A DNA stretch of 64,000 nt from Aquimarina sp. RZ0 (GTDB lineage Bacteria > Bacteroidota > Bacteroidia > Flavobacteriales > Flavobacteriaceae), in contig NZ_VTZU01000022.1 in assembly GCF_008370685.1 (NCBI RefSeq), forward strand, positions 1 through 64,000, given 5' to 3'. Position 1 is the first letter of the stretch. Each line of letters opens with the position of its first letter. This document shows, in pieces, positions 1 through 7,976 of the stretch. A program made the translations under genes and the position numbers. The notes beneath the pieces were generated by a model. That model ran no database searches, had not been told where the DNA came from, and saw only the letters and a program-made list of their open reading frames with translations.

Positions 1-1
1 G

Positions 2-109
2 AGATATCTGGATGAATATTGTTATAAATTCAATAGAAGATACTTTGAATCCATATTCGACAGGGCTATCATAGCAGTGGTAGCTAGCAAAAAAATGGGA
101 AATGTGTAA
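2..109 (+). mobile_element. IS1595-family (ISXO2-like) transposase, C-terminal end only
   Basis: The window opens inside a reading frame that stops at 107-109. The 35 visible residues begin RYLDEYCYKFNRRYF and continue to FDRAI. This resembles the last helix of the ISXO2-like DDE domain of IS1595-family transposases, where a YLxE-x5-NRR signature is typical. The rest of the gene lies before base 1, so intactness cannot be judged. No convincing terminal inverted repeat was found in the following 150 bases. The family call rests on one short motif. Confidence 0.6.
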
Positions 110-198
110 ACTATCAGATAGTTATATTTATATATGTATAACACAGCATATCACTACTAAAATATACACATAGAGATTACTGATCTGGTATGAAAGAC

Positions 199-228
199 CA
201 ATTCCTCTGGAGTTACCCAAAGGAATTG
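199..228. terminator. Hairpin between transposase end and small gene
   Basis: CAATTCCT (199-206) pairs with AGGAATTG (221-228) around a 14-nt loop. It lies between two convergent genes, so it may end one or both transcripts. There is no clear T-run on either side, so the call is weak. Confidence 0.3.
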
Positions 229-262
229 ATTAGCTATCCTCCTATCTTGTAGCTTCTACCGA

Positions 263-505
263 TTATTTTATATCTTCATCCTCTTCTTCGTTTGAAACAG
301 AAGGCTCCCCATCTGGAGAGTACACCTCAAAATCTGTTACTAAGTCCTTTTCATAACTTGATAAAAATACTCCTGAGATAATCATCAGTAAGAGTCCAAA
401 TACATATTTCGTATACTGTTTATTTTTAAAATTTGTCTGCTCTGATACCTTTTCGACTTCAGGTTTGTTTTTTATTAATGTCATCAGACAGTATATTGTC
501 ACCAT
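263..505 (-). CDS. Small single-pass membrane protein with acidic tail
   Basis: Function unknown. The frame ends at 263 and can start at ATG 505, ATG 484 or GTG 544; ATG 505 is used here and gives 80 residues. A basic, polar N-terminal part precedes one hydrophobic segment (YVFGLLLMIISGVFLSS), and the protein ends in a short extracytoplasmic or cytoplasmic tail rich in Glu and Asp. The tail contains PDGEPSVSNEEEDED. The divergent neighbour at 684 ends in a near copy of this motif (PDGEASTSNEEGED), which supports both as real genes with a shared origin or partner. No known family was recognised. Confidence 0.5.
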   Translation of the reverse strand: MVTIYCLMTLIKNKPEVEKVSEQTNFKNKQYTKYVFGLLLMIISGVFLSSYEKDLVTDFEVYSPDGEPSVSNEEEDEDIK

Positions 506-593
506 TATTTTTTTGATTTTTTTACTACTTTCTCCCCATTGCACTGATAAACTAAGCCTATTCTTTTCCTTTCTTTACTCAAAATCCACAAAA

Positions 594-660
594 CTGAGGA
601 TACGATACACCTACTTCTGATGATTGTATCACATCCTGATATCCCTGAGATTTGTATTAA
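594..660 (+). promoter_or_regulatory. Candidate activator-dependent promoter, copy A of shared motif
   Basis: CTGAGGATA starts at 594. A related direct repeat, CTGATGATTGT, starts exactly 23 nt later at 617, and TTTG lies at 651-654, 57 nt after the first repeat. The same arrangement precedes the genes at 4515 and 12000. ATG of the downstream gene follows at 684. The TTTG could be the core of a Bacteroidota -7 box whose TA half is poor, which suggests dependence on an activator bound to the repeats (inference). Confidence 0.5.
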
Positions 661-683
661 TCATAATTTAAAAATAACATACA

Positions 684-857
684 ATGAAAAACCAAAAAGA
701 AAACACCGAGAAACAAGAGATTTTTAAGCCATTTATTGAGGACAACTCTTTTCACGATCCTAAAGACATAGACACTCCTAAACCTGATGGAGAGGCCTCT
801 ACCTCAAATGAAGAAGGGGAAGATAATGAAAAACCTGGGGAAAATATCTTTAAATAA
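684..857 (+). CDS. 57-residue acidic hydrophilic protein
   Basis: A 57-codon frame begins MKNQKENTEKQEIFKPF and ends in a Glu/Asp/Pro-rich tail. It has no membrane segment or signal peptide. Three things support it as a gene: the shared promoter motif upstream, a perfect terminator hairpin starting 13 nt after the stop, and the PDGEASTSNEEGED motif shared with the tail of the small membrane protein encoded divergently at 263-505. The two may be products of one ancestral gene or bind a common partner. No family was recognised. Confidence 0.6.
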   Translation: MKNQKENTEKQEIFKPFIEDNSFHDPKDIDTPKPDGEASTSNEEGEDNEKPGENIFK

Positions 858-869
858 AATTCAATACAC

Positions 870-918
870 AAAAAGCTTTCTATATCTTTAAAAGTGTATA
901 GAAAGCTTTTTATCTTTT
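870..918 (+). terminator. Strong intrinsic terminator
   Basis: A perfect 15-bp stem (870-884 with 897-911, arm AAAAAGCTTTCTATA) has a 12-nt loop and is followed by a T-rich run. It ends the 57-residue gene. A GTG at 894 that would extend the downstream kinase lies in this hairpin, which argues for the kinase start at ATG 951. Confidence 0.85.
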
Positions 919-950
919 TTTTAGTAACTATTAATATAGTATGCTGTTAT

Positions 951-3047
951 ATGACAAAAACAATCAATTTTTTATGCTATCTTTTTATGCTATTTAGTTT
1001 TTTGGTGAGAAGTCAACCTGCTAAAACCATTGATAGCCTTACACAACTAGTATCGGCACAAGAAGGAATCGAACTTGCCAAAACCTTTAATGAATTATCC
1101 TGGGAGTATATGTATACTAATGATTCTTTGGCAATCGCATATGCAAAAAAAGCTGAGGAGCTAAGTAATGTATTAGATTATGCACCGGAACTGGCGACCA
1201 GTTATATTCGACAAGGAACTATTTACCTGATTAATAATCGTCTTGAAGTCGCAAAAGAGAATTTAAATAAAGCGCTAGCATTAGAAGAAAAAGAGCAAAA
1301 TTTATCAGGGATTGGAAGAGCAAAAATACAATTAGCAATACTTTATAGAAAACAACAAGATTACAATAAAGCAATAGTATTGTATAACGAATGCTTGCTT
1401 ATCCAAAAACGACTAAATAGTCAAAAGAAAATCGCTCGAATTTATAGAAATATTGCAGTTTTATATAAAACTAAAAATGAACCTATAAAAGCATTAGAAT
1501 ACTATCATAAAAGTATTGATCTTAGTGATTCCATACAGGATACAAAAGGATTGATCAAAGCTTATAAAAACCTGGGGGCATTTTATAATGATCAAAAGCA
1601 ATATCAAAAAGCAATAATCATACTAGAAAAAGGTAGAAAACTCTGTATAGCACTACAAGATTCTATACAATTATCCAGTATACTTCTAAATTTAGGAGGA
1701 TCATACAATGATATGAAAAAATTGGATACTGCATTCACTTATTTTAAGCAAAGTTTAGTGATAAAAGAAAAACTTGGTATCAAAAAACTGGCTCCCATTT
1801 ATAATAATATTGGATCAGTTGAAGAAATGAGAGATCATTTTGACAAAGCCATAGCGTATTATCAAAAAAGTATTGCTATTGCACAACAGAATAAGAATGA
1901 ACTACAATTAATAGACACCTATCATAATATAGGAAGGGCATACAAGAAAAAAAAGCAATACAGCGAAGCGCTAGACTACTATTTTAAAGCCTTAGCACTC
2001 GCCAAAAAACATAAAAGAGAGTATCGGGTACTGGATATTTTATCTGGAATTGGTAAAGTCTATGAACTATCAGAAGATTATCAAAATGCAAGCCGCTACA
2101 ATGAAGAACATATTGTTATTAGGAATCAATTAGAAAAACAAGCCAGACAACATGAAGCCGCGATGCAGTTATTAAGTGAAGAACGAAATAAAAACAAAAT
2201 TCTAAAGGCTGAAAAAGCAACCGCAACCGCAGAAATTAAAAGAAAAACAACCCAATTGATCGCTTTGATTACAGGATGTATCCTGCTTACCCTATTATTT
2301 TTTACATTATTTAGAAGCTATCGCCTCAAAAAACAAAATCAATTAGTCCTACAGAAAGAAAAAACAAAGCAAGCAGAAATAGAAGAATTATTAAAATCTC
2401 AGGAGCTCAAATCGATTCATGCCATGATTGATGGGCAGGAAAAAGAACGAAAACGCATCGCTCAGGATTTACACGATCGATTAGGGAGCATGCTATCTGT
2501 TGTCAAAATTCATTATAAATCTGTAGAGGAAAACCTCGAAAAAATGAAATCAGATGCCAAAGGTCAATATGATCAGGCAAATAAATTATTAGATGAAGCC
2601 TGCGTAGCAGTAAGAGAAATATCGCATAATATGGTATCGGGAGTATTGACTAAATTTGGCTTAATCCCTGCATTGCAAGAATTAAAAAACAATGTAGAAA
2701 ATGCTGCTAAAATAGAGGTAGAACTCATAGATTATGGATTTGATGATCGAGTAGACAATGAATTAGAAATAAGCATCTATCGCATTGTACAAGAATTAAT
2801 CGGCAATATCTTAAAACACGCCAATGCCACAGAAATCAGCATTCAATTATTAAAAAAAGAAGCCATCATCAATATTACAGTCATTGATAATGGTGATGGT
2901 TTTGATACCACGCATATCCATACCTTTTCTGGAATGGGAATTAAAGGGATACAATCCAGAGTAGAAAATCTGAACGGAGAAGTACTCTTTGATTCTGGTA
3001 GAGGAAACGGCACAACAGTAACAATCGATATACCCAAGAACCTATAA
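951..3047 (+). CDS. TPR-repeat sensor histidine kinase (NarX/HPK7-like, HisKA_3)
   Basis: 698 residues. Signal peptide, then a long periplasmic block of tetratricopeptide repeats (about residues 50-400), one membrane helix (about 436-455), a short coiled coil, then a HisKA_3 dimerisation domain with the phospho-acceptor in AQDLHDRLGS (H508). The HATPase domain shows the N box (YRIVQELIGNILKH, N619), DNGDGFD and GMGIKGIQSR. This is the usual flavobacterial partner of a NarL/LuxR regulator, and one starts 13 nt downstream at 3061. ATG 951 is preferred to GTG 894 because the latter lies inside the preceding terminator. The signal sensed is unknown; TPR domains in this class are thought to bind protein or peptide partners. 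The pair sits directly upstream of the caspase/TIR cluster and could control it (inference). Confidence 0.93.
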   Translation: MTKTINFLCYLFMLFSFLVRSQPAKTIDSLTQLVSAQEGIELAKTFNELSWEYMYTNDSLAIAYAKKAEELSNVLDYAPELATSYIRQGTIYLINNRLEVAKENLNKALALEEKEQNLSGIGRAKIQLAILYRKQQDYNKAIVLYNECLLIQKRLNSQKKIARIYRNIAVLYKTKNEPIKALEYYHKSIDLSDSIQDTKGLIKAYKNLGAFYNDQKQYQKAIIILEKGRKLCIALQDSIQLSSILLNLGGSYNDMKKLDTAFTYFKQSLVIKEKLGIKKLAPIYNNIGSVEEMRDHFDKAIAYYQKSIAIAQQNKNELQLIDTYHNIGRAYKKKKQYSEALDYYFKALALAKKHKREYRVLDILSGIGKVYELSEDYQNASRYNEEHIVIRNQLEKQARQHEAAMQLLSEERNKNKILKAEKATATAEIKRKTTQLIALITGCILLTLLFFTLFRSYRLKKQNQLVLQKEKTKQAEIEELLKSQELKSIHAMIDGQEKERKRIAQDLHDRLGSMLSVVKIHYKSVEENLEKMKSDAKGQYDQANKLLDEACVAVREISHNMVSGVLTKFGLIPALQELKNNVENAAKIEVELIDYGFDDRVDNELEISIYRIVQELIGNILKHANATEISIQLLKKEAIINITVIDNGDGFDTTHIHTFSGMGIKGIQSRVENLNGEVLFDSGRGNGTTVTIDIPKNL

Positions 3048-3060
3048 AAAAACAGATACT

Positions 3061-3714
3061 ATGACACTCACAAAACCTATCCATGTTCTCATTGTAGATG
3101 ATCACCAGATTGTCATCGATGGCATCCGTTCTTTACTAAAAAGCAGCGATGCTATTCATATTGCTGGTGAAGCACTCAACGGAAAAGAAGCCTTGACCTT
3201 ATTAGCGCAAAAAACGATAGATATTATCATTCTGGACATAGAAATGCCCATTATGAACGGCATCGAACTCACTAAAATTATCAAGGAACAATACACAGAT
3301 ATAAAAGTACTAATTCTCACGATGTATGACACTCCAGAATTTGTACAACAAGCTATAGAAATAGAAGCAGATGGATATATTCTTAAAAACAGAGGTTCCG
3401 AAGAATTAGAATTAGCACTACAGACGCTGGCTGGCGGTGAAGAATATTATGGCAAAGAAGCTAATAAAACCTTACGATCCGGTGTGCGAAAAAAAAAGAA
3501 CAGTACATCAACTGAAGTCCAACTGACCAAAAGAGAAATAGATGTACTACAATTAATTGCCGAAGGAAAAACAACGCCACAGATTGCAGATCAACTCTGC
3601 ATAGCACATAGCACTGTAGAAACACATCGACGCAATCTAATAGAGAAAACACAGGTAGAAAATGCAACGAAAGGACTTATCAAATTTGCTATCAAGAATA
3701 AATATACGTTGTAG
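3061..3714 (+). CDS. NarL/FixJ-type response regulator
   Basis: 217 residues. The receiver domain starts with HVLIVDDHQ and has its phospho-acceptor at D59 in IIILDIEMP. The C-terminal LuxR-type helix-turn-helix starts at LTKREIDVLQLIAEGKTTP and includes the recognition helix HSTVETHRRN. It is separated from the upstream kinase by 13 nt, so the two form a standard two-gene operon. Its targets are not shown by the sequence. The repeated CTGAGGAT / CTGAnGATTGT motif found at 594, 4428 and 11903 is the nearest candidate binding site. Confidence 0.95.
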   Translation: MTLTKPIHVLIVDDHQIVIDGIRSLLKSSDAIHIAGEALNGKEALTLLAQKTIDIIILDIEMPIMNGIELTKIIKEQYTDIKVLILTMYDTPEFVQQAIEIEADGYILKNRGSEELELALQTLAGGEEYYGKEANKTLRSGVRKKKNSTSTEVQLTKREIDVLQLIAEGKTTPQIADQLCIAHSTVETHRRNLIEKTQVENATKGLIKFAIKNKYTL

Positions 3715-3746
3715 AGAATACACATCAAACCTGGTCAGTCAAGCGC

Positions 3747-3785
3747 AAAACACTCTTTTCGAATCGTATTAGAGTGTTTTTTGTG
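3747..3785 (+). terminator. Terminator of the two-component operon
   Basis: AAAACACTCT (3747-3756) pairs with AGAGTGTTTT (3771-3780), followed by more T residues. The 14-nt loop happens to contain AATCGTATTA, which resembles the end of the foldback element. Confidence 0.8.
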
Positions 3786-3862
3786 TCTAAAAAATCATGT
3801 CATTTTGATTCTCTTCGCGATAAAAAAATGACTCCTGCCAATTCTTAGATAAAATCACCGTA

Positions 3863-3940
3863 AACTACTTCAGGCTAGGCCCAGGAGGCATTTATTAGAA
3901 AAAAAAATCGATTTCGAGGCAAGACTCGGAGCATTTAGAG
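3863..3940. repeat. REP-like degenerate repeat, two tandem units
   Basis: This stretch aligns with 28892-28970 over about 78 bp (same order: TCAGG, AGG-GCATTTATT, A-run, TTCGAGGCAA, CGGAGCATTTA). Each copy is made of two related units of roughly 35-40 nt ending in GCATTTA. A further right-half copy lies at 11847-11890. No coding potential. The remainder of 3786-4096 shows no gene. Confidence 0.5.
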
Positions 3941-4096
3941 TATGTTTAAAAAGAATACAAGTTGAAAATCAATAGTTTGAGGTTCTGAGTACACTTCAAA
4001 TTATGAGTATATCGAGATATTTACATTAATTTGAAGTAACCTCACGGTTCTTAAAATATTTGTTTTCAAGAAGTAAGGCTTTTAAACAAGCTCTTA

Positions 4097-4256
4097 TACG
4101 ATTTGTGATTAAAAAATTCGTATAAATTCATTGAATTATTTTTTCTTTATGCAAGGCAAAAAAATCAAGCATAGCTATAGCTACGGTTTATTTTTTAAAC
4201 GAAGTAGAAAGGAAAAAGAAACGATGAATATGCGAAATTTTTAGTTATAAATCGTA
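4097..4256 (+). mobile_element. 160-bp foldback (MITE-like) element, copy 1
   Basis: The 160 bp from TACGATTTGTG to AAATCGTA read base for base like 46815-46974 and the reverse complement of 29834-29993. The ends form an imperfect inverted repeat of about 33 bp, and the centre is the palindrome TAGCTATAGCTA (4172-4183), so the whole element can fold into one long hairpin. It has no open reading frame. TTA flanks both sides (4094-4096 and 4257-4259), which fits a 3-bp target duplication. It lies in the 800-bp gene-free stretch between the response regulator and the caspase/TIR cluster. Confidence 0.8.
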
Positions 4257-4427
4257 TTAAATCTCGATTATCGAGTAAACTGAATCAAATTGTTTTTTAG
4301 TACGACATGTGGAACAAAAAGAAATCATGTTAGTAGATAATTTCATTCGAGAATTGTATTACCTCTAATTAGAGTCCACAAGCTTATGATCAGTTACCAA
4401 CAATAAAACACTAAAATATCCCCAATT

Positions 4428-4487
4428 CTGAGGATACAATTTCCATACTACTATGGTTTTACAGGAGTTTTTATAATCCCAATTTTG
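4428..4487 (+). promoter_or_regulatory. Candidate promoter of the caspase/TIR cluster, copy B of shared motif
   Basis: CTGAGGATACAAT starts at 4428. A weaker second repeat (CTATGGTTTT) starts 23 nt later at 4451, and TTTG lies at 4484-4487, 56 nt after the first repeat. The first gene starts at 4515. Spacing matches copies A (594) and C (11903) to within one base, and CCCCAATTCTGAGGATA is shared with copy C. Confidence 0.5.
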
Positions 4488-4514
4488 TAAGTATAAATAA
4501 CCAATACACTTACA

Positions 4515-5321
4515 ATGAAAAGTTTACAAATACAATATTCTAAGGAGGTTGCCAGAGAATTAGGAAAGATTGCCATCTATCTTCCCGGAGAAGAAGTCGA
4601 GGTAGGTGATATTCTCAGCTTTCCTTTCGGGAAAAGAGGACTGTTCCAAAAAGCAGCGCCGCTGGGAAGTTTTCAGAAAATTACCAGTCTTAAAAATTTA
4701 GGAATCTATTCGATGCCAATCCAAAAATCCAAAACTCCGGATTCCTATCGTTTTACCAGCAAGCAGGCAGTAAATTTCCAGTTGAATACTGGAGTCCAAG
4801 CAGATTTTGGCAATGAGGCTTTTCCTCAGGGGAAAGGAGAATTGCATATCAGCCTATCTGCAGAAGGTGCTATTTGTTTCTTTGCACTTCATTGCTATAA
4901 AACCTCATTAGAAGACATTACCGCTCTGGAAAATGAAATCAATACCAGAGGAAAAAAGATGGTATGGGAAGATACCTTTCTTGTTACTTCTGTTACGATT
5001 GCCAAAAAAGCATTAATCATACAATCCAATAGTGAACAATCAGAAATCACTCTTGGTGGTGATGTGCAAGGATTACAATCCGGCAGCTTAGGTACTTTAA
5101 AAGCAAGTGCCAAAATTCATATTAGTAAGCAAAAAGGTGATCTCTTAATCAAAGACTGGTCGGATGAGGTAACCGTTTTTATGGATCTCATGAAATTCGA
5201 AAAAGAAACTTTTGATGTCGCATATAAAAAAGAGGCTTTTATCCATGAGGATGTAAAAACCACCCCTCTAAAGTTAGTTCCTATCTCTGTTTCAGAAATA
5301 TTAGAAGAACATACACATTAA
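4515..5321 (+). CDS. Unrecognised beta-rich protein, first gene of caspase/TIR cluster
   Basis: 268 residues, no signal peptide and no obvious membrane helix. The N-terminal part contains IYLPGEEVEVGDILSFPFGK and a Gly/Leu-rich stretch. The middle and C-terminal parts alternate hydrophobic and polar residues as in a beta-sheet protein (for example GELHISLSAEGAICFF and FLVTSVTIAKKALIIQS). The caspase-like protease gene follows after 22 nt. Bacterial gasdermins have similar size and are also encoded next to caspase-like proteases, but the N-terminal palmitoylated cysteine of that family is not seen; the cysteines here are internal. It may be a pore-forming effector, a protease substrate or a scaffold. 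No family can be named from sequence alone. Confidence 0.75.
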   Translation: MKSLQIQYSKEVARELGKIAIYLPGEEVEVGDILSFPFGKRGLFQKAAPLGSFQKITSLKNLGIYSMPIQKSKTPDSYRFTSKQAVNFQLNTGVQADFGNEAFPQGKGELHISLSAEGAICFFALHCYKTSLEDITALENEINTRGKKMVWEDTFLVTSVTIAKKALIIQSNSEQSEITLGGDVQGLQSGSLGTLKASAKIHISKQKGDLLIKDWSDEVTVFMDLMKFEKETFDVAYKKEAFIHEDVKTTPLKLVPISVSEILEEHTH

Positions 5322-5343
5322 AAACCAATCAAAAATAAGAAAT

Positions 5344-6300
5344 ATGAGAAGAGCACTGATCATAGGCATTAATCACTATAAAAATGCACCCCTAAAAGGA
5401 TGTATCAAGGATGCCGAGAAAATAAATAGCGCATTGGCAACTCACGAAGATGGTTCTCCAAATTTTGATTGCAAACTACTCACTAGTTCAGAAGATGCCA
5501 AATACCCGATCACCGTTGCCAAACTAAAAAAAAATATTCATAACCTGTTTCATCAGGAAGCAGAGATTGCAGTACTTTATTTTTCTGGTCACGGAGCAAC
5601 CAATGATATTGGCAGTTATATAGTAACGCAAGATGCCCATAAATATAATGAAGGCGTTTCATTACAGGAGATCATCACTATGGCAAATACTTCTAAGGTA
5701 AAAGAAGCCATTATTATACTGGATGCCTGTCATAGCGGACAGCTCGGGAATTCCTTAGAATTTGGTAATCGAAAAGCGGTGTTGAGAGAAGGGGTTTCTG
5801 TGCTTTCTTCCAGTAGAGACACACAGTATTCTGTAGAGCGAAATGGATCAGGGTTGTTTACCACTATTATTTATGAAGCGATGAATGGAGGTGCATCAGA
5901 TATTCTGGGAAACATAACCGTAGCCGGTATTTATTACTTTGCTGATCAATTATTGAATTCCTGGGAGCAGCGCCCTGTGTTTAAATCCCATATCTCTAAA
6001 ATGGCTTCGTTGCGATATTGCCCGCCAAAAATACCACTGGAAATTCTGAGAGAACTACCTGTTTATTTTGAAGAAAAAGAGCAAAAACTTCAACTCAATC
6101 CATTATACGAGGCTAGCATATCACCCAGAAACGAAGTATTTGAAGAAATTATGAAACACCTCAGAATGTTTCATACTAATGGACTTTTACTACCTGTAGA
6201 CACCTTATTTATGTATGATGCAGCAAAAGATAGTAAAGCTTGTGAATTAACCTCTTTGGGAAAATTTTATTGGGACTTAGTCAGTAAAAAACAATTGTAA
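5344..6300 (+). CDS. Caspase-like cysteine protease (peptidase C14) with C-terminal winged-helix-like tail
   Basis: 318 residues. The N-terminal caspase fold begins RRALIIGINHY. Both catalytic residues are present: His83 in LYFSGHGA and Cys129 in ILDACHSGQ. The C-terminal 80 residues contain an FEEIMKHLRMF helix and end LTSLGKFYWDLV. This end resembles the small winged-helix-like tails I recall on other bacterial caspase-like proteins of conflict systems (family memory, not checked). The enzyme is cytoplasmic, as no signal peptide is present. It probably cleaves a cluster-encoded partner, most simply the 268-residue protein 22 nt upstream. Bacterial relatives act in abortive infection and programmed cell death. 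Confidence 0.9.
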   Translation: MRRALIIGINHYKNAPLKGCIKDAEKINSALATHEDGSPNFDCKLLTSSEDAKYPITVAKLKKNIHNLFHQEAEIAVLYFSGHGATNDIGSYIVTQDAHKYNEGVSLQEIITMANTSKVKEAIIILDACHSGQLGNSLEFGNRKAVLREGVSVLSSSRDTQYSVERNGSGLFTTIIYEAMNGGASDILGNITVAGIYYFADQLLNSWEQRPVFKSHISKMASLRYCPPKIPLEILRELPVYFEEKEQKLQLNPLYEASISPRNEVFEEIMKHLRMFHTNGLLLPVDTLFMYDAAKDSKACELTSLGKFYWDLVSKKQL

Positions 6301-6356
6301 TACCCTGTCTCAGGAGAATTCTGGTAATCCGATATCAACTAATCACGAATATATCA

Positions 6357-6716
6357 ATGAAAAATACATTCTATACCCATAAATGGATCAGCTTTTTGAT
6401 TGCGATAGGAATTCCACAGCTACTATTTTATATCCTTAAAGAGAATACAGACTATAAAGGAGCTTCTGCAATTACACATACACTTAAGGTATTAGGATTC
6501 AATAAGCATATGGAATTAGGTATAAAATCATTGTTATTCATCGGAGTACTTTCTTTTATACTGGCAGAATGGCTCTTTATACAATATTACAGATCCAAAA
6601 TTGAAAAAGACATTACTACAAAAAAATTAAACACCGTATTAAAAGTATTCTGTTTAATAGAAAGCTATAGCATCCCAACACCCTTAAAAAGAAAACTAAA
6701 ATCCTATTATTTATAG
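6357..6716 (+). CDS. Small two-helix membrane protein
   Basis: 119 residues with two hydrophobic segments: WISFLIAIGIPQLLFYIL near residues 10-27 and LLFIGVLSFILAEWLFI near 57-73. The C-terminal third is basic and helical. No family was recognised. It lies 56 nt after the caspase-like gene and 5 nt before the TIR gene, so it is almost certainly cotranscribed and may be a membrane partner of one of them. Confidence 0.75.
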   Translation: MKNTFYTHKWISFLIAIGIPQLLFYILKENTDYKGASAITHTLKVLGFNKHMELGIKSLLFIGVLSFILAEWLFIQYYRSKIEKDITTKKLNTVLKVFCLIESYSIPTPLKRKLKSYYL

Positions 6717-6721
6717 AAATT

Positions 6722-7474
6722 ATGAACATCGTAGAAAAAAATGCTCTTGCACAGGAAATTTCCTTATATCTGTTTGCAAAATACACAACCAGCGAAATGG
6801 TAAAAAAAATGAACGATTATCAGGTAGATATATCCAAGAATACCATAGCAAAAAGATCGAGTCTAACAAGGATATTAAAAGAACAAGAAGAACAAGTATT
6901 ACTTCGTATACAAAACAATGAACACATAAGAGGTATATTCGTAACACCTACAGGTACACCCAAAAAACCCAATGTCCCTCTGCCAACTAAACCAAAGAAA
7001 ATATTCATTAGTCATTCTAAAAAAGATTTGATTTACGTTCAGGAAATCATCAACATTCTAGAAACGATTGGTATCTATAGTAACTTGATTTTTTGCAGTT
7101 CTTATGAAGGATATGGAAACCCTCTAGGTTCTAATTATCTAGAAGTGTTAAAAAACGAATTACAAGGCAATACCCTTGTACTATTTGTATTGTCTCAGAA
7201 TTTCTTCAGCAGCAGAACTTGTCTTTGTGAAATGGGAGCTGCGTGGATATTAACTCAGCAGCATATCCCTATGTATATCCCTCCTTTTCAGGGAGAAGAT
7301 GTACAAGGAGTTTTCCCGACAACCCAAGGAATGTCTATCAATAAAAAATCACAACTGATCTTATTAAAAGAACGCCTGGAAAAAGATTTCGATATCCAGA
7401 ACAAAAGATCATATGTAAAATGGAATCAGCAAATAGATAGATCTCTTCATATCATTAATAGCAACATACAATGA
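6722..7474 (+). CDS. TIR-domain protein with helical N-terminal adaptor-like region
   Basis: 250 residues. Residues 1-65 are helical and polar, possibly a death-like or effector-associated adaptor. A Pro/Thr-rich linker follows, and then the TIR domain (about 95-215). TIR motifs seen: KIFISHSKKD (strand A and box 1), IFCSS followed by a Gly-rich BB-loop (YEGYGNPLGSNY), LVLFVLSQNFF, and CLCEMGAAW, where E170 is at the position of the catalytic Glu of NAD-cleaving TIR domains. The pattern is that of the bacterial TIR_2 group. The likely role is NAD+ hydrolysis or production of a cyclised nucleotide signal in immunity. Its stop overlaps the next start (ATGA at 7471-7474). Confidence 0.88.
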   Translation: MNIVEKNALAQEISLYLFAKYTTSEMVKKMNDYQVDISKNTIAKRSSLTRILKEQEEQVLLRIQNNEHIRGIFVTPTGTPKKPNVPLPTKPKKIFISHSKKDLIYVQEIINILETIGIYSNLIFCSSYEGYGNPLGSNYLEVLKNELQGNTLVLFVLSQNFFSSRTCLCEMGAAWILTQQHIPMYIPPFQGEDVQGVFPTTQGMSINKKSQLILLKERLEKDFDIQNKRSYVKWNQQIDRSLHIINSNIQ

Positions 7475-7854
7475 AACAGGTTTCAAAAAAAATATCGTCT
7501 GTAACTACATATTCCTCAATGGCATGTGCTATAGTATTGGTTCTTGGTATTTTCTATTTCCCGATAGTCTATTATACATTTCTAAGAGCCTTTATTACGC
7601 TAGGTGCAATTCACGTAATCATCAGAAGTAGTATCGCAAAAGAATATCTATGGGCAGCAATTTTTCTGATCATTGCCATACTCTTCAATCCTTATGTTCC
7701 AATTTATCTCTATCAAAAATTCAAATGGATATGGATAGATCTATTGGTTGCGCTATTATTTCTAATGGATTTTTACCAACCTAAACCGAAAAAAGAAGAA
7801 AAAACTAAGCATAAACAGACGATCCGACGATATCATAGAGATAAAATCTATTAA
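7471..7854 (+). CDS. Small multi-pass membrane protein, DUF6804-like
   Basis: 127 residues with about four hydrophobic segments, then a basic tail. The signature ILFNPYVPIYLYQKFKWIWID matches my memory of the DUF6804 family of small membrane proteins (not checked against a database). It starts inside the TIR stop codon (ATGA), so translation of the two genes is probably coupled. This makes it a likely membrane anchor or partner of the TIR protein. Function unknown. Confidence 0.75.
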   Translation: MKQVSKKISSVTTYSSMACAIVLVLGIFYFPIVYYTFLRAFITLGAIHVIIRSSIAKEYLWAAIFLIIAILFNPYVPIYLYQKFKWIWIDLLVALLFLMDFYQPKPKKEEKTKHKQTIRRYHRDKIY

Positions 7855-7976
7855 TCTAGATATACATTAAAAAATAATCATATAACAAAACAGGTACGAC
7901 CCTATTAATCTTATAACGAATAACATATACAGCATCATAGCTATTAAATATCAATCTATTATAAAAAACAACGACC

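Noticed and set aside
2..109. IS1595-type transposase as the source of the 160-bp element
   Set aside because: IS1595 elements make 8-bp target duplications; the foldback element shows TTA, and its ends are not seen near this gene.
894..950. GTG start 19 codons upstream for the TPR kinase
   Set aside because: It lies inside the terminator hairpin of the preceding gene; ATG 951 gives a normal signal peptide.
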